Notes: generated from the sequence alone by a model not told the origin. A stretch of DNA of 64,000 nucleotides from Zasmidium citrigriseum (GCA_002786025.1 NHNW01000029.1:7384-71383); one strand, 5' to 3'; counted from the stretch's first letter, positions 1-12,717 are shown. Program-made: numbers and translations.

Positions 1-3000
1 ACGGCTAAAGATATACCGTTTAAGGGTATACTACCCGCCTAAGTAAAACTAATCGTTATAGTAGAGGACCGAGCGTTAAGCGTTAATAGCGAAGGTATAG
101 GTACTAAGAAGGATAAGGATAATACCTAGTTTACTAGTCGCGCTCCTATACTAGAATATACTAGAGTATTCGTTAAACTATACTAGCTAAAGGAGAAGGA
201 TAGCTCGGTAGATAAGATATATAGTATAATAGTAATTAAGCGTATACTATTAGTACTAGTATACGGCCTCTTATAAGGTAGACGGATATATAAACTCTCG
301 TATATTACTTATACTATCTATATAGTACTAGTCGATAAAGCCGAGCCGGATAGAGATAAGTTTATTAATAATACGGCCGACTTCGAGACTTATAATATAT
401 TATAGAATATAGAGTAGGAGGCGGAGGTTACTTAAGTAGTAGTAGACGTACGCTCGTAACGCTAATCTAGATTATAACTATATATTACTCTATAGAAGCG
501 CTTCGATATTAGTTTCGAGTAGCGTATACGTATTAGGCGGCGTAAATATATACGTATACCGCGGCGTAATTGTATCGAGCGGCGTAAGGACTACGAGTAG
601 GCTAAGCTACTTAGCGCGTTAACGCCGCGCCTTACGTATATCTTCGCGCTTCTCGAACTACCTTAGCCCGCTTAGCCTACTTAGTATCCTTAACTACGCT
701 CGCCTTTTAAGTTTTCTAGACGAGGCGCTAACGCTAGCCTAGCTACTAGAAGTTATAGAGAATACGGACGATAATAAGGAGGAGGCTCTTTAAGAGGATA
801 AAGATAATATTAATATAGAAGACGCGCTAGTAGAAGATAAGGCGAGTATCGAGGAAGTAGCTATAAAAGCTATATATACTATCGAGGATAATAACTTAGA
901 GTCTTCTCTTTCGTCTATATCTTCGTAGGTTTAAGTAGCGATAGAGACGTTAAGAAAAGTAGAGGATTTCGTTAGTAAGGCAATAGGATTAGATTATAGT
1001 ACTTAGTTTAACTAGGTTTACTTTTAGACTAGCGTTTTAGGCTTATTAAAAGTTACTACTTAGTAGTTTTAGTATCTCTAACTACTAGTTAGAGATAATA
1101 TAGATAGCGGAAATTTATATTCTAGTATACTTATCGCCTTAAACGAGGTAATATAGTTATTTTAGACTATAATATTACTTCTAAGGCTTTTATTTAAATA
1201 TATCGATATACGGAGGCGTACTAAGCTATATTATTCTAACGAGATCCTTAGCTACGATATTAAGACCGCCTAAGCTCTCTCTAAAGAACTCGCTTTACCT
1301 AATTTACTTAGTATCCTCTAGACGAGCGTTACCGTACTACCTAGGATTATCGTTAACGTAATTAATATTAATGTTATCGTTATAGAAAAGCGTAGAACTA
1401 GCTACTACGAATATTTCGATAGTCGTTAGATTAGGGCGCTAGTTACTCTAAGTAGTATATAGAGGAGCCTCTAGTAAGTCGTAACTATTAGTTATATATA
1501 TATATAGCTCTATACGAAGGCGTATATAGGCCTATAAGTAAAGCCGATTACTATTATTATTAATATCTACTCCGTCTACTAGTATTATAAAGCTAGCCTA
1601 GTTTAGTACTTCTATATACTACTATAGCGTTTCGTTAGATAGATATAGGTCGAAGTCGACGTTCTAAAGGTCCTACTATATTAGTACGAGTTCTTTAGGG
1701 GGGACTAGAATACTATAGGGAATACGACTAAAAAGCGTTAGGTAACGATATATCTACTACGAAATACTAGCTTCTATATAAGGTTAATTAGACTACTTAC
1801 GAATACGATATATATTCTATACTTTAATAAATTCCGTAACGACTTCGCGGAGAATAGGTATATATATAAATAATATCGCGATTCGGTCGTACTTACGTTC
1901 CTTAATATAGTAGCCTTAGTTATATAGGAGCTTAAACTAGGTACGCTAGCGTCTAGTACTATATTTCTACTAGCCCTACTACGATTTAATACGCTAGTTT
2001 AACTTACTTATACTATATTTAGAAGTACTCGCGGAACTCTAGGAGCGGTTTATTAGTAGAATAAAGCCTTTAGCGGAGTAGGTTATAGGTATTAGTAATA
2101 TATCTCGTCTCTCTACTATAATCTAACTAAATAATTCGCGGCCTATTAACGATTAGCTAGATTTAAAGACTAGCTATTTCTTCTAAGACTAATATTATAC
2201 CTCTAACTTCGAGAGTATAGAGGTACTATATCTATATAGAGATAGTAGAGCGGCTATTTATACTAATATATACCTATATAATCTTCCGCGAGAAGGCGTT
2301 AATAGTAGCGTAAATAATAATACCCTAGAACTCTAACTTATAGTAGGCGTCGATATACTAGCTCTAGTTATTACCTAGTAGAATAACCGCTCTATAGTAT
2401 TATCTAGCCTTTCTATACCTTACTATAATACCGTCTAGGTTTAACTCCTTAAGAATACTCTATATACAATTCTAGCCTATAATATTAAACTCTCGCTATA
2501 TTAAGGGGTATAAGAACCTACGGCCCTAATTCTTAATATATCTACGGTTTAGTTACTCCTATAGTATACGCTAAGTCTCTATATTATACGCCTCGTATCC
2601 TATAGTAGTAATACGCTTATATAGGCCTATCTCTTATCGTAGTCGCGTAATCCTCCGCGAACTAATTCGAATACTATTAATCTCTAACTCCTAACTTATC
2701 TCTTTATTAGTCGTTTAAATAATAGTAAAGGCGAAATAAATATACTCTTATAACTAGTTAGAATCTTCGAAGTTAAGTTATTAGCTAGTCTTAGATATAT
2801 TCTAGTTAATAAGATACTACTAAAGGGTACGTACGCTCGTCTATAGACTACGTTTATCTAGGCTACGGATAATAACTAGATATAGGGTACCTCGATAGAC
2901 TTAGTTAGTAATCTAGTCTTAATAAGACTCGATATCTTTCGCCTAGAATAGTATTTATAATAGTTATATAGAGGAAAGAATAGAAAACATAATACTCGAG

Positions 3001-3180
3001 GATAGGATATCTAGTAGTATAGGCTATTTTTAGCCCTTTATTAGTAATAATAATAGTAGCGAGAGTAATAGAGTATATATAGATAGTATAGGGAATAAAT
3101 AAGACCTTAGAAACGACCGATTTAATAGGTTCTACACGAGTAAGGTAGTATAGAAGGGAAATTAGAGGTCTAAGAGGTGT
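1..3180. repeat. RIP-mutated repeat, probably a degraded transposon or repeated gene
   Basis: The dinucleotides CA and TG are almost absent: I found about six in roughly 3.1 kb, where several hundred would be expected. TA is in large excess and CG is retained. This is the signature of repeat-induced point mutation acting on CpA on both strands. Read in frame from position 61, the first 600 or so bases look like a coding sequence broken only by TAA and TAG, as expected when CAA, CAG and TGG codons mutate. Further open stretches occur around 775-925 (Asp/Glu-rich) and 1620-2000. No family could be recognised. Ordinary composition returns between about 3130 and 3200. The left end lies outside the window. 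Confidence 0.85.
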
Positions 3181-3407
3181 AAAGAGGGAAGTAGGGAAAG
3201 TCATGTGGCCAGTTAGTAGATACGGCAAACCGTCAAACTAAATACCAACGTCGGGCGCTTTGGCCAAGCCCGTGCATGAAGGGCCACCTTGATGAGTCTC
3301 AAGGATGTATTGCTTGCATTAGCTATTCGCTATTTACATGTCCCTTCAAATGAGATCTTTGTGTACTTTCAGTGAATCAAATCCATTTAGCCAATCGAAC
3401 TTTCACT

Positions 3408-6400
3408 CTACAGCTCAGCCCCAAAGGCGTACGGGAACGGCGGCGCCGTGGTCTGATCGCAGGAGTATTGTACCAGATATGGCGATGTGGCAGTGTTGGA
3501 ATCAATGGCTGTGATGCCGTTGGGATCGCTGAGGGTGATGAAGAATCCAGCGCCGCCAGTCGCTTGACCAGACTAAAGTAGCAAGTTAGCGGATTCACTC
3601 AGTAATCAAGTTGTGTACCCTCGGTGTTCCGGTCAAACTGGAAGATGCCTCTTGTGCTCCCCAACCCTCTCGACAAGGGTCAAGAGTGCAACAAGACTTC
3701 TAATGGCTTAGAGTCGCTTACTCTCGCGGAGAGAGCTAATCTGCGAGTTTGAGCGGAAGAAGGAGGGTGCTTCAAGACACTCACAATGATCCGTATGGGT
3801 AGGTACTGGCCCTGAGTCAGCTGCAATTGAACACTCCCGCGAGGCGTACCCGTTCGATAGCTGAAGGCTAGAGAGATATTGGCATTCTGCTTCGTCCAGC
3901 CTGCTCGAGCGAGCGATCCAGCCCAGAAGAGGAATGCATCGTCCACGTTCGAGGCTGTGAGAGTCCACGTTCCGGTGCTATAGGCGATGAAATATCCACG
4001 ATGGTTCAAAGAGAATTGATAGCAAGGAATCGAAGGCCCGCTTTGCGCATTGTAGATTGTAAGGTTTGCGTTGTTCGAAGGGCATGTCGTGCTGAAACCG
4101 CCAATGCCCGTTGTGAGGTTCGTATAGTAGAGTGTCTGCCATGTGCCGCCTGCGCTGGGATCTTTCATGTAGGTCGGGTCGTATAGGCTGTAGAGCTGGT
4201 TCGAATCGTGCGCTGGCTGGTTGTTGACGAAGGCGGCATATCGCAAGCCCTGGTTCCCGCAGAGTGAAGGAGCTGGCATGATCGCTTGCGCTGTTGATAC
4301 TGCCGTGGTAGTTACCGTTGAGGCAGGTCGAATGGAGGCTGCAAATCCGTCAGTAAAAAGACTTGTCTATTCAAATTTGGAGTCCAAATCGGCAGCAGCC
4401 GTTTGTCTCTTATTGCACCCTCTCGCAAGCTTATCGAAAGTTGGAAGTCCGAGCAATAAGATGCGAGAGGATGATGCGCTACCGGCCCGTAACTCGCTCC
4501 CTTGAAAACTACTTACTTGTAGTCGCCGTGTTCGTGACCGTCACGGGGGCTGCCGTGGTTGTTTGCACCAGGGTTGTAGTAAACCCAGGCGCCGAGCTGA
4601 CAACCGTTGTCACAATGGTCGAAGCGGGATAGATTGTAGAGTAGGTAGCCGTGATCGTGGACGCGGGTATGGTGCTGGTGATCTAGATAGGTGGAGCAAC
4701 GTCAGAGATATGATCGAACTTGGCTGGTTTCTTCCTCTCATCTTACCGTCGAAGCGGGTAAAGTAGTAACTTGGGTAGTAACAACGATAGAAGCTGGCTG
4801 CGTCGATACTACCGTCGTAGGAACCAGGGATACTGTCGTATAGGTACTGGCTGGCTGAGACGAGACATAGGTCGATATTATTGTACTGTATGCCGTAGTG
4901 TAGGCGGTTGTAATGTACGTCGAAGGAGGCAGGGTCGTTTGGAGCGTTTCCGTGATAGTTTGGGTTGGTGGAGTCCTTATCTCTGTCCTTGTTGCCGTAA
5001 CTTCTTGTGTCGAAATAGAGAGGCTCGTGACTTCGACCCGGCTGGTGTAAGTGACGGCGGGCTCTGTTGAGATGACAGTGGAAATAATTAGGCTCGTTTG
5101 GACGTATGAGATGGTGTAGGTAACCTGGAATAGGTAAGCGAAGAAAATGAGCGAGACTTGGGCCTGGCGTACCGGGACAGACGTAATATAGGTGTACGTG
5201 CTCGCGGCGAGCTGCGTCTCGACAGTGAAGGTTTGCGCAGGTAGCGTTGTCTCGTACGTGATTGTTGTAGTGATTGCAGGCTGAGTAGAGATCACTGTGG
5301 AGGCAGGAAGCTGAGTTTGCTGGGTGAAGGTCACCGTGAGAGGCTCGAAGGACGTGGCCCAGGAGGTCGTCACGGTTCGGGCAGGCTCTAAGAACTGTCA
5401 GCCTTATCGATCTCCGGCATATCTCGAAGAGCTGTGCATTCAATTTGATGATGGACAGCTTGAGCGTGCTGCCAGGCTAATGAAAGCGGGTCATCCTTCA
5501 AGGAGGTGGATTGAAATGCCACTCACCTGTAGAAACAATTGTCGTCCGTTCCGTGGAGATTAGTCGCTCGGTCGAGATCAAGGAAGAAAGAGCAGTCGTC
5601 GTTACACTGATGGTACTCGCAGGCGGTATGCTCGTAAAAGTGACTTCTCTTGTACTCGGGGGCTGTAGGCTAGTGAAAGTGACCTCAGTAAAGATTGTGG
5701 ATGCAGGAAGGACGCTGGTAATGGTCCGAATGGACTCTGTGGTTAGAACAGCGGTTGTTGTTGCTCCTGGGAGGGATGTTGTGAGTAGGATCGAAGTGGT
5801 CTGCTCAAGAGTGACTGTTGAGGCGGGTAGAACCGTCGTCAGAGTGCTGATTTGAAGCTCTGTACTGATGATGGTGGTAGGAATGGTCTGAAGCACGCTT
5901 GAGATGACCTGTAACGGAAGCTGACTGTTAGCGAAAGCCCGGTGCGCGATCGAACCTCGAAATACTTTCACATACCGTAGTAGGGACGGTCTGCACCAGG
6001 CTTGATATGACCTGAAAGAATTGTCAGCATCACTTGCTCACCGAAGAAGCCCCTGAATTTATTCCCATACCGTAGTTGGGATAGCCGTCGTTAGAGTAAC
6101 TTCATAGGTCGAAAAGGACGCAGGCTGAATGCTAATGCTCGTGACAGTAAGAATCGACCCGCTCTCGGTCGTAGTCGACAAAATCGTAATCGAGCTGGCG
6201 GGCAAGGTCGTCGTGGCAGTACTGACGATGTAGGAGAGCTCGAGTGTACGCTCAGTGATGGTCGGCCCGGGAGCTATGGACAGGACGGTCTCTCCTGGCA
6301 ACGTCGTTGTCCGTTCTATCGTGCTCGGCGGCGCAAAGCTAGTGTCTGAGAGAAGAAGTCAGCTTTCCATAGTCTGAATGATCCAAGCCGCGTAGAGAAC

Positions 6401-8494
6401 GAGAAGTCAGCCTATCTCCCTGCCTTCCTTGATTTCCAAGGGTCGGTAGTTCGTTTCAGTGGCTCAAAGCTCGCGCGAGGAGAGCAGAGCCTCGTAGAAT
6501 CGAACGTCAATAAGTGGGACCTACAAGTGATTTCCAGTGTCGTAGTCGGTCCTTCTGCCGTCCGAATGCTCGTCACTGTCGCTATCGAGGCGCTCTCCGT
6601 TGTTATGTACGTCTCTCCGGGTAGTGAAATAGTGAGAGTTGATGCAGCATACGTCGTTTCGAATGTCGTGGTCTACCAATGAAATTAGTATCAGGCGATC
6701 CCAGTGGATTGGATTCCTCACGTATGTGCTGCCGGGAACAACAGTAGTAAGAGTGCTGATGGACAATTGATTCGATATGATAGTCGTCGGCTCTCGGATC
6801 GTAGTTGGAACGAATTCCGTAGCCCGCTCTGTGGAAATAAGTGAGGTTGTCTCTGTCAATGTTCGGGTGGTCTCGTAGATAAGCGTGGAAGCGGATTGCG
6901 TGATGACGCTCAATTCAGTTGTTGTATAGGCCGATATGACTGTTCGGGTGGCTTCAGGAGCTGTAATCTCGAGCGTCCGTTCAATAGTCGTGGTGTAGCT
7001 TGATGCCGGTAGTACGGTTGTGACGGTCAAAATCGAGATGCTGCCGCTCGGCGCGGGTTGTGATTGACTCTCAGAGGTCGCTTGAATAGTGCTCGCTGTG
7101 AGGGAAGACGATTGACTCTCTTCCCCTCCTGTATCATTGACGAACCGCACGGCAGACAACGCCGGGTATCGTGAGTCCAGCTGGCCATTCACGGTGCTGT
7201 AGAGTAGGCATTGTTCTTCCGAATAGGAGAAGGCGATGCAATCGGGCTGAGCCTCACACTCGGCTGTGCAGTCATTCGTGGTCGCTCTTCTGCCGAAGCC
7301 ATGGCTGCGACGGGACAAAGTCGAGATGACGGTGCCATTGTATATCACTCCACAAGCCACCAGAGCGCTGCCTCTTTGAGTATCCAGAACTCTCCCATTG
7401 TAGTCTGGGCATGGTCCGATCACTGCATCTTGGACAGCCACAGCAGTTGGGGATGGCTCGAGAGAAATTTCGGTGACGCCTCCTGATGTATAGGTAGTGG
7501 TGAGCCCGCCAGAGACGCTCGTCGTCGGCTCTCCACTAACAGTCGACACCCGGGTGACACCGCCCAGGACCGTTGTACCGATTGTGCCCCCAGAGATATA
7601 GTAGCGAGTGACGAGAGCAATCGTAGACGCTTGACTGCTTGAAGACGTCAATGGAGTAGGCACGGGACTCGAGATAGTGGAAGGCGAAATATAGCTCGGA
7701 GCAGCATCTCCGGTTTGCTGTGTCGACGCTGCTGAGAGAGCTGTCGTTGATGGAGTTCTCGAAGATGCCGCACCAGTATATCCGCCGGGAGATGGTTGAC
7801 TCGATGAGCTTGGGATGAGGGTTGGAAGTTCGCTTGTGGAACTCTGCGCAAGGCTTTGCGATGGAGTGAGCGATGAGGCAATCGCCGGCGGAGTAGATCC
7901 ACTGGCTATCGATGAAGCGGCCGTAGCTGTCGATGGCGAGGGTGAACCCGTATTGCTCGATTCTGTCCGTCGTGTCGAAGGAACTGTCCTGGACGTCGAT
8001 GACTCGGACAATGAGCTCTCCGCAGGATTCGTCGACTGACCAAAGCTTGAAAATGCAGGCGAAGCGTAGCCGGAAGGCGAATTGGTGGCGGCGCTTGCAC
8101 TGAAGGTAGGCGAAGATGCTTGAACAGTGGGTGTAAAGTAAGGGCCTGACTCTGAAAGGCTTGAAGATGCAGTCGAGCTTGGAGACTGCTGACTTGAAGT
8201 TCTCGAGCTTGAGTTGGGCCCAGAACTCGGCGGCGTGGGTATTGCTCTCGTCGACGTAGAGTCGAACGATGTGAAGGAATAGGGTATAGTCGAGCCGTTC
8301 GTCGATATCCAGCCATAAGAAGGCAAAGTCACTGTCGTGGTCGGACAAGTCCTGTGAACGGTTCTGGTGATGACGCGAACGTTCGCCGGTGTCAACAATC
8401 GATCGCCAGGCTGCCGTGTCTCAATGGCGTATGATAGGGACTGAGCTGAACAGGAGGCGATCAACAGGATCCATAGGAGGTCGAAGAGCCGCAT
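3408..8494 (-). CDS. Secreted mucin-like adhesin with PAN/Apple and GLEYA domains
   Basis: Ten exons: 8494-6722, 6672-6525, 6345-6071, 6011-5976, 5908-5527, 5387-5173, 5124-4747, 4682-4517, 4338-3785 and 3572-3408. They sum to 4092 nt (1363 aa), with all phases consistent. The N-terminus (MRLFDLLWILLIASCSA) is a signal peptide. Residues about 65-345 are Ser/Thr/Pro-rich and mucin-like. Residues about 358-445 look like a PAN/Apple domain, with cysteines in CPDY, VACGV and DCTAECEAQPDC. Then come about 24 degenerate units of the type (L/Q)-P-(A/G)-S-T followed by a Thr-rich stretch. The C-terminal 230 residues resemble a GLEYA/PA14 adhesin domain: GLRYA sits where the family has GL-x-YA, followed by FLFWAG and a terminal GxGFFITLSDPNG. 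The likely role is cell-wall adhesion. I saw no GPI signal. Each exon-exon join in the repeat region restores the repeat pattern, which supports the model. Exon 4 is only 36 nt. Confidence 0.82.
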
Positions 8495-9255
8495 GTCGTT
8501 GCACCAGGCTGGTCGCAGCCTTCACGGCGTCGACCGCTGGTATTCCCGCCTTGAACCTGCCGTGTCGCGCTGCTGGTGGGCGTGTTGTCGAACGGAGGGG
8601 TTGTGCCAAGAGACGGCTCATGTTTCTTTTCCCGCTGTTTTCATCGTCCCGTGTTTCATTCCAACGCTGCCAGCAGGCTGGTACGGGCTTCATACTAAGG
8701 TACAATGCCACCCTAGTGTCCCATGATCTGGGAAATGTCGTAGATGCATCGTGTAGCCATTGGCTCTTGTACGTCGGCTCTGATGACCACGAGTTGAGGC
8801 ACGTTGCAAGGGCAACCCGTGCGTATGCTCGTCCAGATGGTCCTGCTACAAGTAAGTGTTCAAGCATGTCGTTCGACGTGGTAACTGTTTAGAAATGAAA
8901 TTTGTTCGGTGGCCTCTAGAAACGTGTAAGAAGAGCATCTTGAGTCAGATACTACACGAAAAAGAGACACGATCATTGACATTGACATTCAAGCTGAGGA
9001 GAGAGATCTGTAAGGGGTCGTTTGAGTGTATCTTAGGAAAATACACTGGTTCTTCTGCCTGATAGTCATGGCTTCTCTTATGCTGTTATTTAGGTTCCTT
9101 TGCTCATCGAGTCATACCATGGGGGCGCTGTAATGATGTCTTTTGAGATCTCGAACATCTGTCGGACCGATGTTGTGAACGCAAGGCGCGTCAGCGACGT
9201 GAAGAGCTAACGCCCAAAACCCCTGGGATGCTTAGTAATCAACCAACCTCACCTC
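8495..9255. other. Intergenic, divergent promoter region
   Basis: This region lies between the adhesin start (-) and the acetyltransferase start (+). It must hold both promoters. I saw no gene, repeat or RNA structure in it. Confidence 0.6.
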
Positions 9256-10372
9256 ATGTTCACCACACCCAAACAACCATATCCACGCGCCATTCCGGCG
9301 CAATGCAGCATGGCAGTCACCAACATGCCCTCGGCCTCGCCCATAGGCCTCCAATCACCCCATCGAACACCAAATAAAGCCGCCCTGACCCCCAACATCG
9401 CCAACGTCGTGCTGGGAAACCTGCACATCAAACCATGGTATCCGTCGTTCTATCCTGAAGATCTGGTTGGTGGACGGAAGGCGGACTGGCTGTATGTATG
9501 TCAGTGGTGCTTTAAGTATACGCCTGAGATTATGAAGTTCAGTGCGCATTGTGTGAGTGGAGAATGTGCGATTGTGCGAGGAGAGATGGAGCTGACTGGG
9601 TTAGAAAGTCTGTCCCATGAAAACGGAAGCACCGCATGGAGAGGTTATCTATGAGAAGGACGAGTATGTCATCCACAAGGTTGATGGCGAGGAGTTCAAG
9701 GTAAGACACCTTCTCTGATCACAAGCCCACGGCTGACATGATATTTCACAGCTCTACTGCCAAAACCTCTCCCTCTTCGCCAAACTCTTCCTCGAAACGA
9801 AATCCGTCTTCTTCGATGCCTCCACCTTCCTCTACTACACTCTTGTCCTTCGAACACCCGATCACCCATACGGTCAAGTAGCTGGTTTCTTCAGCAAAGA
9901 GAAGATGTCTTGGGATAACAACAATCTCGCTTGCATCTTGATATTCCCGCCGTGGCAGCGAAGAGGCCTAGGCCAGGTCTTGATGGGAGCATCATATGTG
10001 TTGGGTAAAAGAGAAGGACGGTTCGGTGGACCGGAGAGGCCATTGAGTGCGCTTGGCAGGAAAGGATACATTACCTACTGGTGTGGAGAAGTCGCGAGGT
10101 ACATCCTTGGGTGCCCGAAGCAGAAGACGATACAAATTAAGGATGTCAGTGATGAGACATGGATTCTGCCCGAGGATATTGTGGCGGCATTGAAAGAGAT
10201 GGACGTCCTGGAGAAGAGGAAGACCGCGAGTGGCAGCATCGTGGTGAATAAGAGCAAGGTCAAGGCGTGGGCAGAGAAGAACAAAGTCAATATGGAGCCG
10301 GTGGTGGATGTTGATGCTTTTGTGGAAGAAGAGGAGGAGGATGAAGACGAGAGTGAAGAGATGGAAGAGTGA
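9256..10372 (+). CDS. MYST-family histone acetyltransferase, Sas2-like
   Basis: Three exons (9256-9552, 9605-9700, 9752-10372) give 337 aa. The MYST domain begins with a C2HC finger: C-QW-C, then 12 residues to H, then H-x3-C, which is completed only across the first intron. The acetyl-CoA loop appears as QRRGLG. The catalytic Cys sits in LACIL and the family PLS motif in ERPLSALG. There is no chromodomain. The length is almost that of yeast Sas2 (338 aa), which suggests the SAS-complex H4K16 enzyme rather than Esa1; that assignment is inference. The C-terminus is a run of Glu and Asp (about the last 20 residues). The upstream N-terminus could be longer if an exon was missed. Confidence 0.85.
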
Positions 10373-10469
10373 CCTCCATGATCGATTTCCGTGCAGCAAT
10401 GATACCCATACTTCGAATTCGCACATCAGCTGCGCCGACCAATTCGCCGAACGCGTAGCCGTAACACTC

Positions 10470-11404
10470 TCACAACGCCCTCATTTCCGCGTTTCCCCAT
10501 TTCTTGAGGTACCATGGTGACCGACCCACTGGCGTACTGTAGTCCGACCAAATACCGCCAGCTCTTTCTCCAAAGAACTTGTTGATGTTGAAGTCCATGC
10601 TAAAGAGCTCTCGACATTCGAGAACCAGCTTCTGGAGTTGGGCGTTGGCATGAAGGGTGTACCAGGCCTCCTCGCGGATCATCAATTGTCGAAAGCTTTG
10701 AGCCAGCCTGATGACAGTCAACGCGAACAAATTGCGCACCTGTCCTTCGCCTCGGTCCTCCAGAGCTTGCGCGAAGTCAACTAGGTTCTCCAGTCCGGCG
10801 AGCGTGATGCAGTTGACGAGTGCAAGATCGGCGGCCTTGCTCAGGTCGACCAGCAAGTACTTTAGAGGGGTTAGTCTCTGATGGGTTCAGGCAAGGATCC
10901 GAGGATCAACACATACCTTATCTGCGGCCTCGAGAACCTCAAGAGCGAGGAAGAAATTGTCGGGCGATGCTTTCGACTGGAGGACTTCCTTTGTGTCCTT
11001 GCTAAATGGTATGATGGGAAGCGGCATGTGATACAAGTGGCGGAACACAATATCCATCACTTCGGCGGACTCCTCAACAGTGACTATTCCAGTCTGCGCT
11101 TCCTGCGAATCGTCAGCGGGCGCGTCTTGCGCTTCTTCCTACTGTCTGCGACCTACCACCCATGCGCCTCGAACCGCTCCCTCGAAGAAGGGACATTGCG
11201 TGCACACTTGGCTCTTGTGAACCTTGAAGTCTCGTGTTGCCATGCGTACAACCAAGTCAGAATACTCGCCTGTCTCGTAGAGGCTCCTGAAGTTAGTGGA
11301 GAATGCGACGCAGATCATGTCCTGGCTTACTGATGCGTGTATGGCTTCGGCTTACGCACGAAGCGCGGCGCAGCAAATGGCCTTGGCTCTGGATCGTCCT
11401 CCAT
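10470..11404 (-). CDS. BTB/POZ domain protein, copy 1 of a tandem array
   Basis: Four exons (11404-11331, 11286-11157, 11102-10917, 10859-10470) give 259 aa. The BTB core is seen as LYETGEYSDLVVR, then DFKVHKSQVC, PFFEGA and a later DIVFRHLYHMPLP. Exons 3 and 4 (186 and 390 nt) have exactly the same lengths as those of the neighbouring copy at 11697-12601, so the two genes are recent tandem duplicates. The C-terminal half is helical and has no recognised motif. Fungal BTB proteins of this type have largely unknown roles; some are Cul3 adaptors. The first intron donor was chosen by phase (intron 11287-11330, GTAAGC with branch CTAAC). Confidence 0.75.
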
Positions 11405-11696
11405 GGTGGTTTGAGGCAACCCAAGTGAGTAAGCGGAAGAACGAGGATTGAGCGCCGCCGAACAGAAGTCAACTAGACCAGAACATGAAGTCAACTAAGC
11501 GGGAAGTCTCAGCCACACTCGTGGCTCGTGCACATTCACATGCAAGCAAACGACTTCGCCAAGCCCCTTTTCGGGAAAGAAATTCAAATACCGACTGCCT
11601 TTTCCATGGCACCTTCTGGTCTCCCCATCATTCCGCGCGCCCTTCCCCGTCAGTGCTCGTGTTCCTCGCTGCGTAGTCTGGCCCTCCTTATTGTGG
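11405..11696. other. Intergenic between BTB copies 1 and 2
   Basis: This stretch is upstream of BTB copy 1 and downstream of copy 2. It contains the TTCACATGCAAGC motif listed separately. I saw nothing else. Confidence 0.6.
11535..11547 (-). promoter_or_regulatory. TTCACATGCAAGC element upstream of BTB copy 1
   Basis: The plus strand reads TTCACATGCAAGC, followed 9 nt later by CGCCAAGC. It lies about 130 bp upstream of the start codon. The same two blocks recur about 105 bp upstream of BTB copy 2, so they are either duplicated with the gene or kept as a control element. Confidence 0.45.
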
Positions 11697-12601
11697 TTAA
11701 TATCTAGTCTCCAACGACCTCATTATGTCTAACCCATTTGGATATGACTCAAAGGAGAACCCTTCCTGGGAAACGAGAGCGGGCGCATGGGTCGAAGAGT
11801 TGTTCTCGCTGCTTTCGTTCATTGAATCGGTCATGCGTTTCGCTGCAAGTATGAGCTTGAGAAGTTTCGGTTGAGCACAGAGCTGAACCCAGAGCTCTTC
11901 CGAATCCAGCAACTCGTCGAAGCGCACCTGAAGCTTTACTACGGCCACTATTGCAAGCTCGTTGACCTTGGCGGGATTCTTAGCTAGCAGACTGCTTGCA
12001 AACGACAGTGTATCTCGAGTCGTGCCCGCGAGAATGCAGTTGGCCATCGTCTCGAACGCAGAGTCATCAAACCCCTCAATGAGATACTTCGGATCCGTCA
12101 GCGTCGCAGTTGAACAGGTCGTGTGGGGCGATCTTACCTTGTCTGCCGCATCCCAAGCCTCCATCGCGACAAAGAAGTTCTGTGCTTTTCCTTTGGCCTG
12201 CAGCTGCATCTTGGAGTCGCTGGTCTCCGGTACGAACGGGATTGGCGTGCTATATATGTGGCGGAAGAGGACGTCCATTATTTCAGCTGATTCTTCGACC
12301 TCGATGACGCCGGTCTGTCCTTCCTGTGATCTGTCGTTCAGCATAGCTGATCTTCGGTGATCATCAGTGGAGGAGTTCCGACCTTCCACGTGCCGCGACC
12401 AGCGCCTTTGAAGAAAGGGCACTCTTCCTCGACTACACACTTATGGACTTTGAAATCGCGAGTCTTCGTGCGAACCGTCAGATCGGATTGGTGTCCGGAT
12501 TCGTACAGCCTGCAAGGTCAGCATCTGCATGATCTCATGTATCGGAAGTCTCACCTCTGCAGCAGCGGCTTGGTGCCCGCCACTGAAGCCTTTGGTGCCA
12601 T
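11697..12601 (-). CDS. BTB/POZ domain protein, copy 2
   Basis: Four exons (12601-12555, 12509-12383, 12323-12138, 12086-11697) give 249 aa. The BTB motif reads LYESGHQSDL, then DFKVHKCVV and CPFFKGAGRG, then MDVLFRHIYSTPIP. It is the sister of copy 1 just downstream: intron positions match, and exons 3 and 4 are 186 and 390 nt in both. Intron 2 has a weak donor (GTCGGA), but phase and homology to copy 1 support it. The last 30 or so residues are Ser-rich and differ from copy 1. Function is unknown beyond protein-protein interaction. Confidence 0.75.
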
Positions 12602-12704
12602 TGAAACGACGCTTTGAGTGTGATCGATTCGATGTCGGAGCGGAAATTATGGTTCAATGCAGCTTGATTGCGAAAGTGCAAGAGAGTGAAGTCGCGACTG
12701 CCGA

Positions 12705-12717
12705 TTCACATGCAAGC
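12705..12717 (-). promoter_or_regulatory. TTCACATGCAAGC element upstream of BTB copy 2
   Basis: This is the same 13-mer as upstream of copy 1, here followed after 5 nt by CGCCAAGC. It lies about 105 bp upstream of the start codon. Confidence 0.45.

Noticed and set aside
2905..3228. 107-residue minus-strand open frame at the edge of the RIP block
   Set aside because: Its composition (Ile/Tyr/Leu-rich) is what TA-saturated DNA gives by chance; it spans the RIP boundary.
4197..4208. GGTTCGAATCG, resembling a tRNA B box
   Set aside because: It lies inside a confirmed coding exon (adhesin exon 9), and no matching A box or cloverleaf is seen.
7536..8348. 270-residue frame overlapping adhesin exon 1
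   Set aside because: It is another frame of the low-complexity Ser/Thr coding region; no stops arise there because of codon bias.
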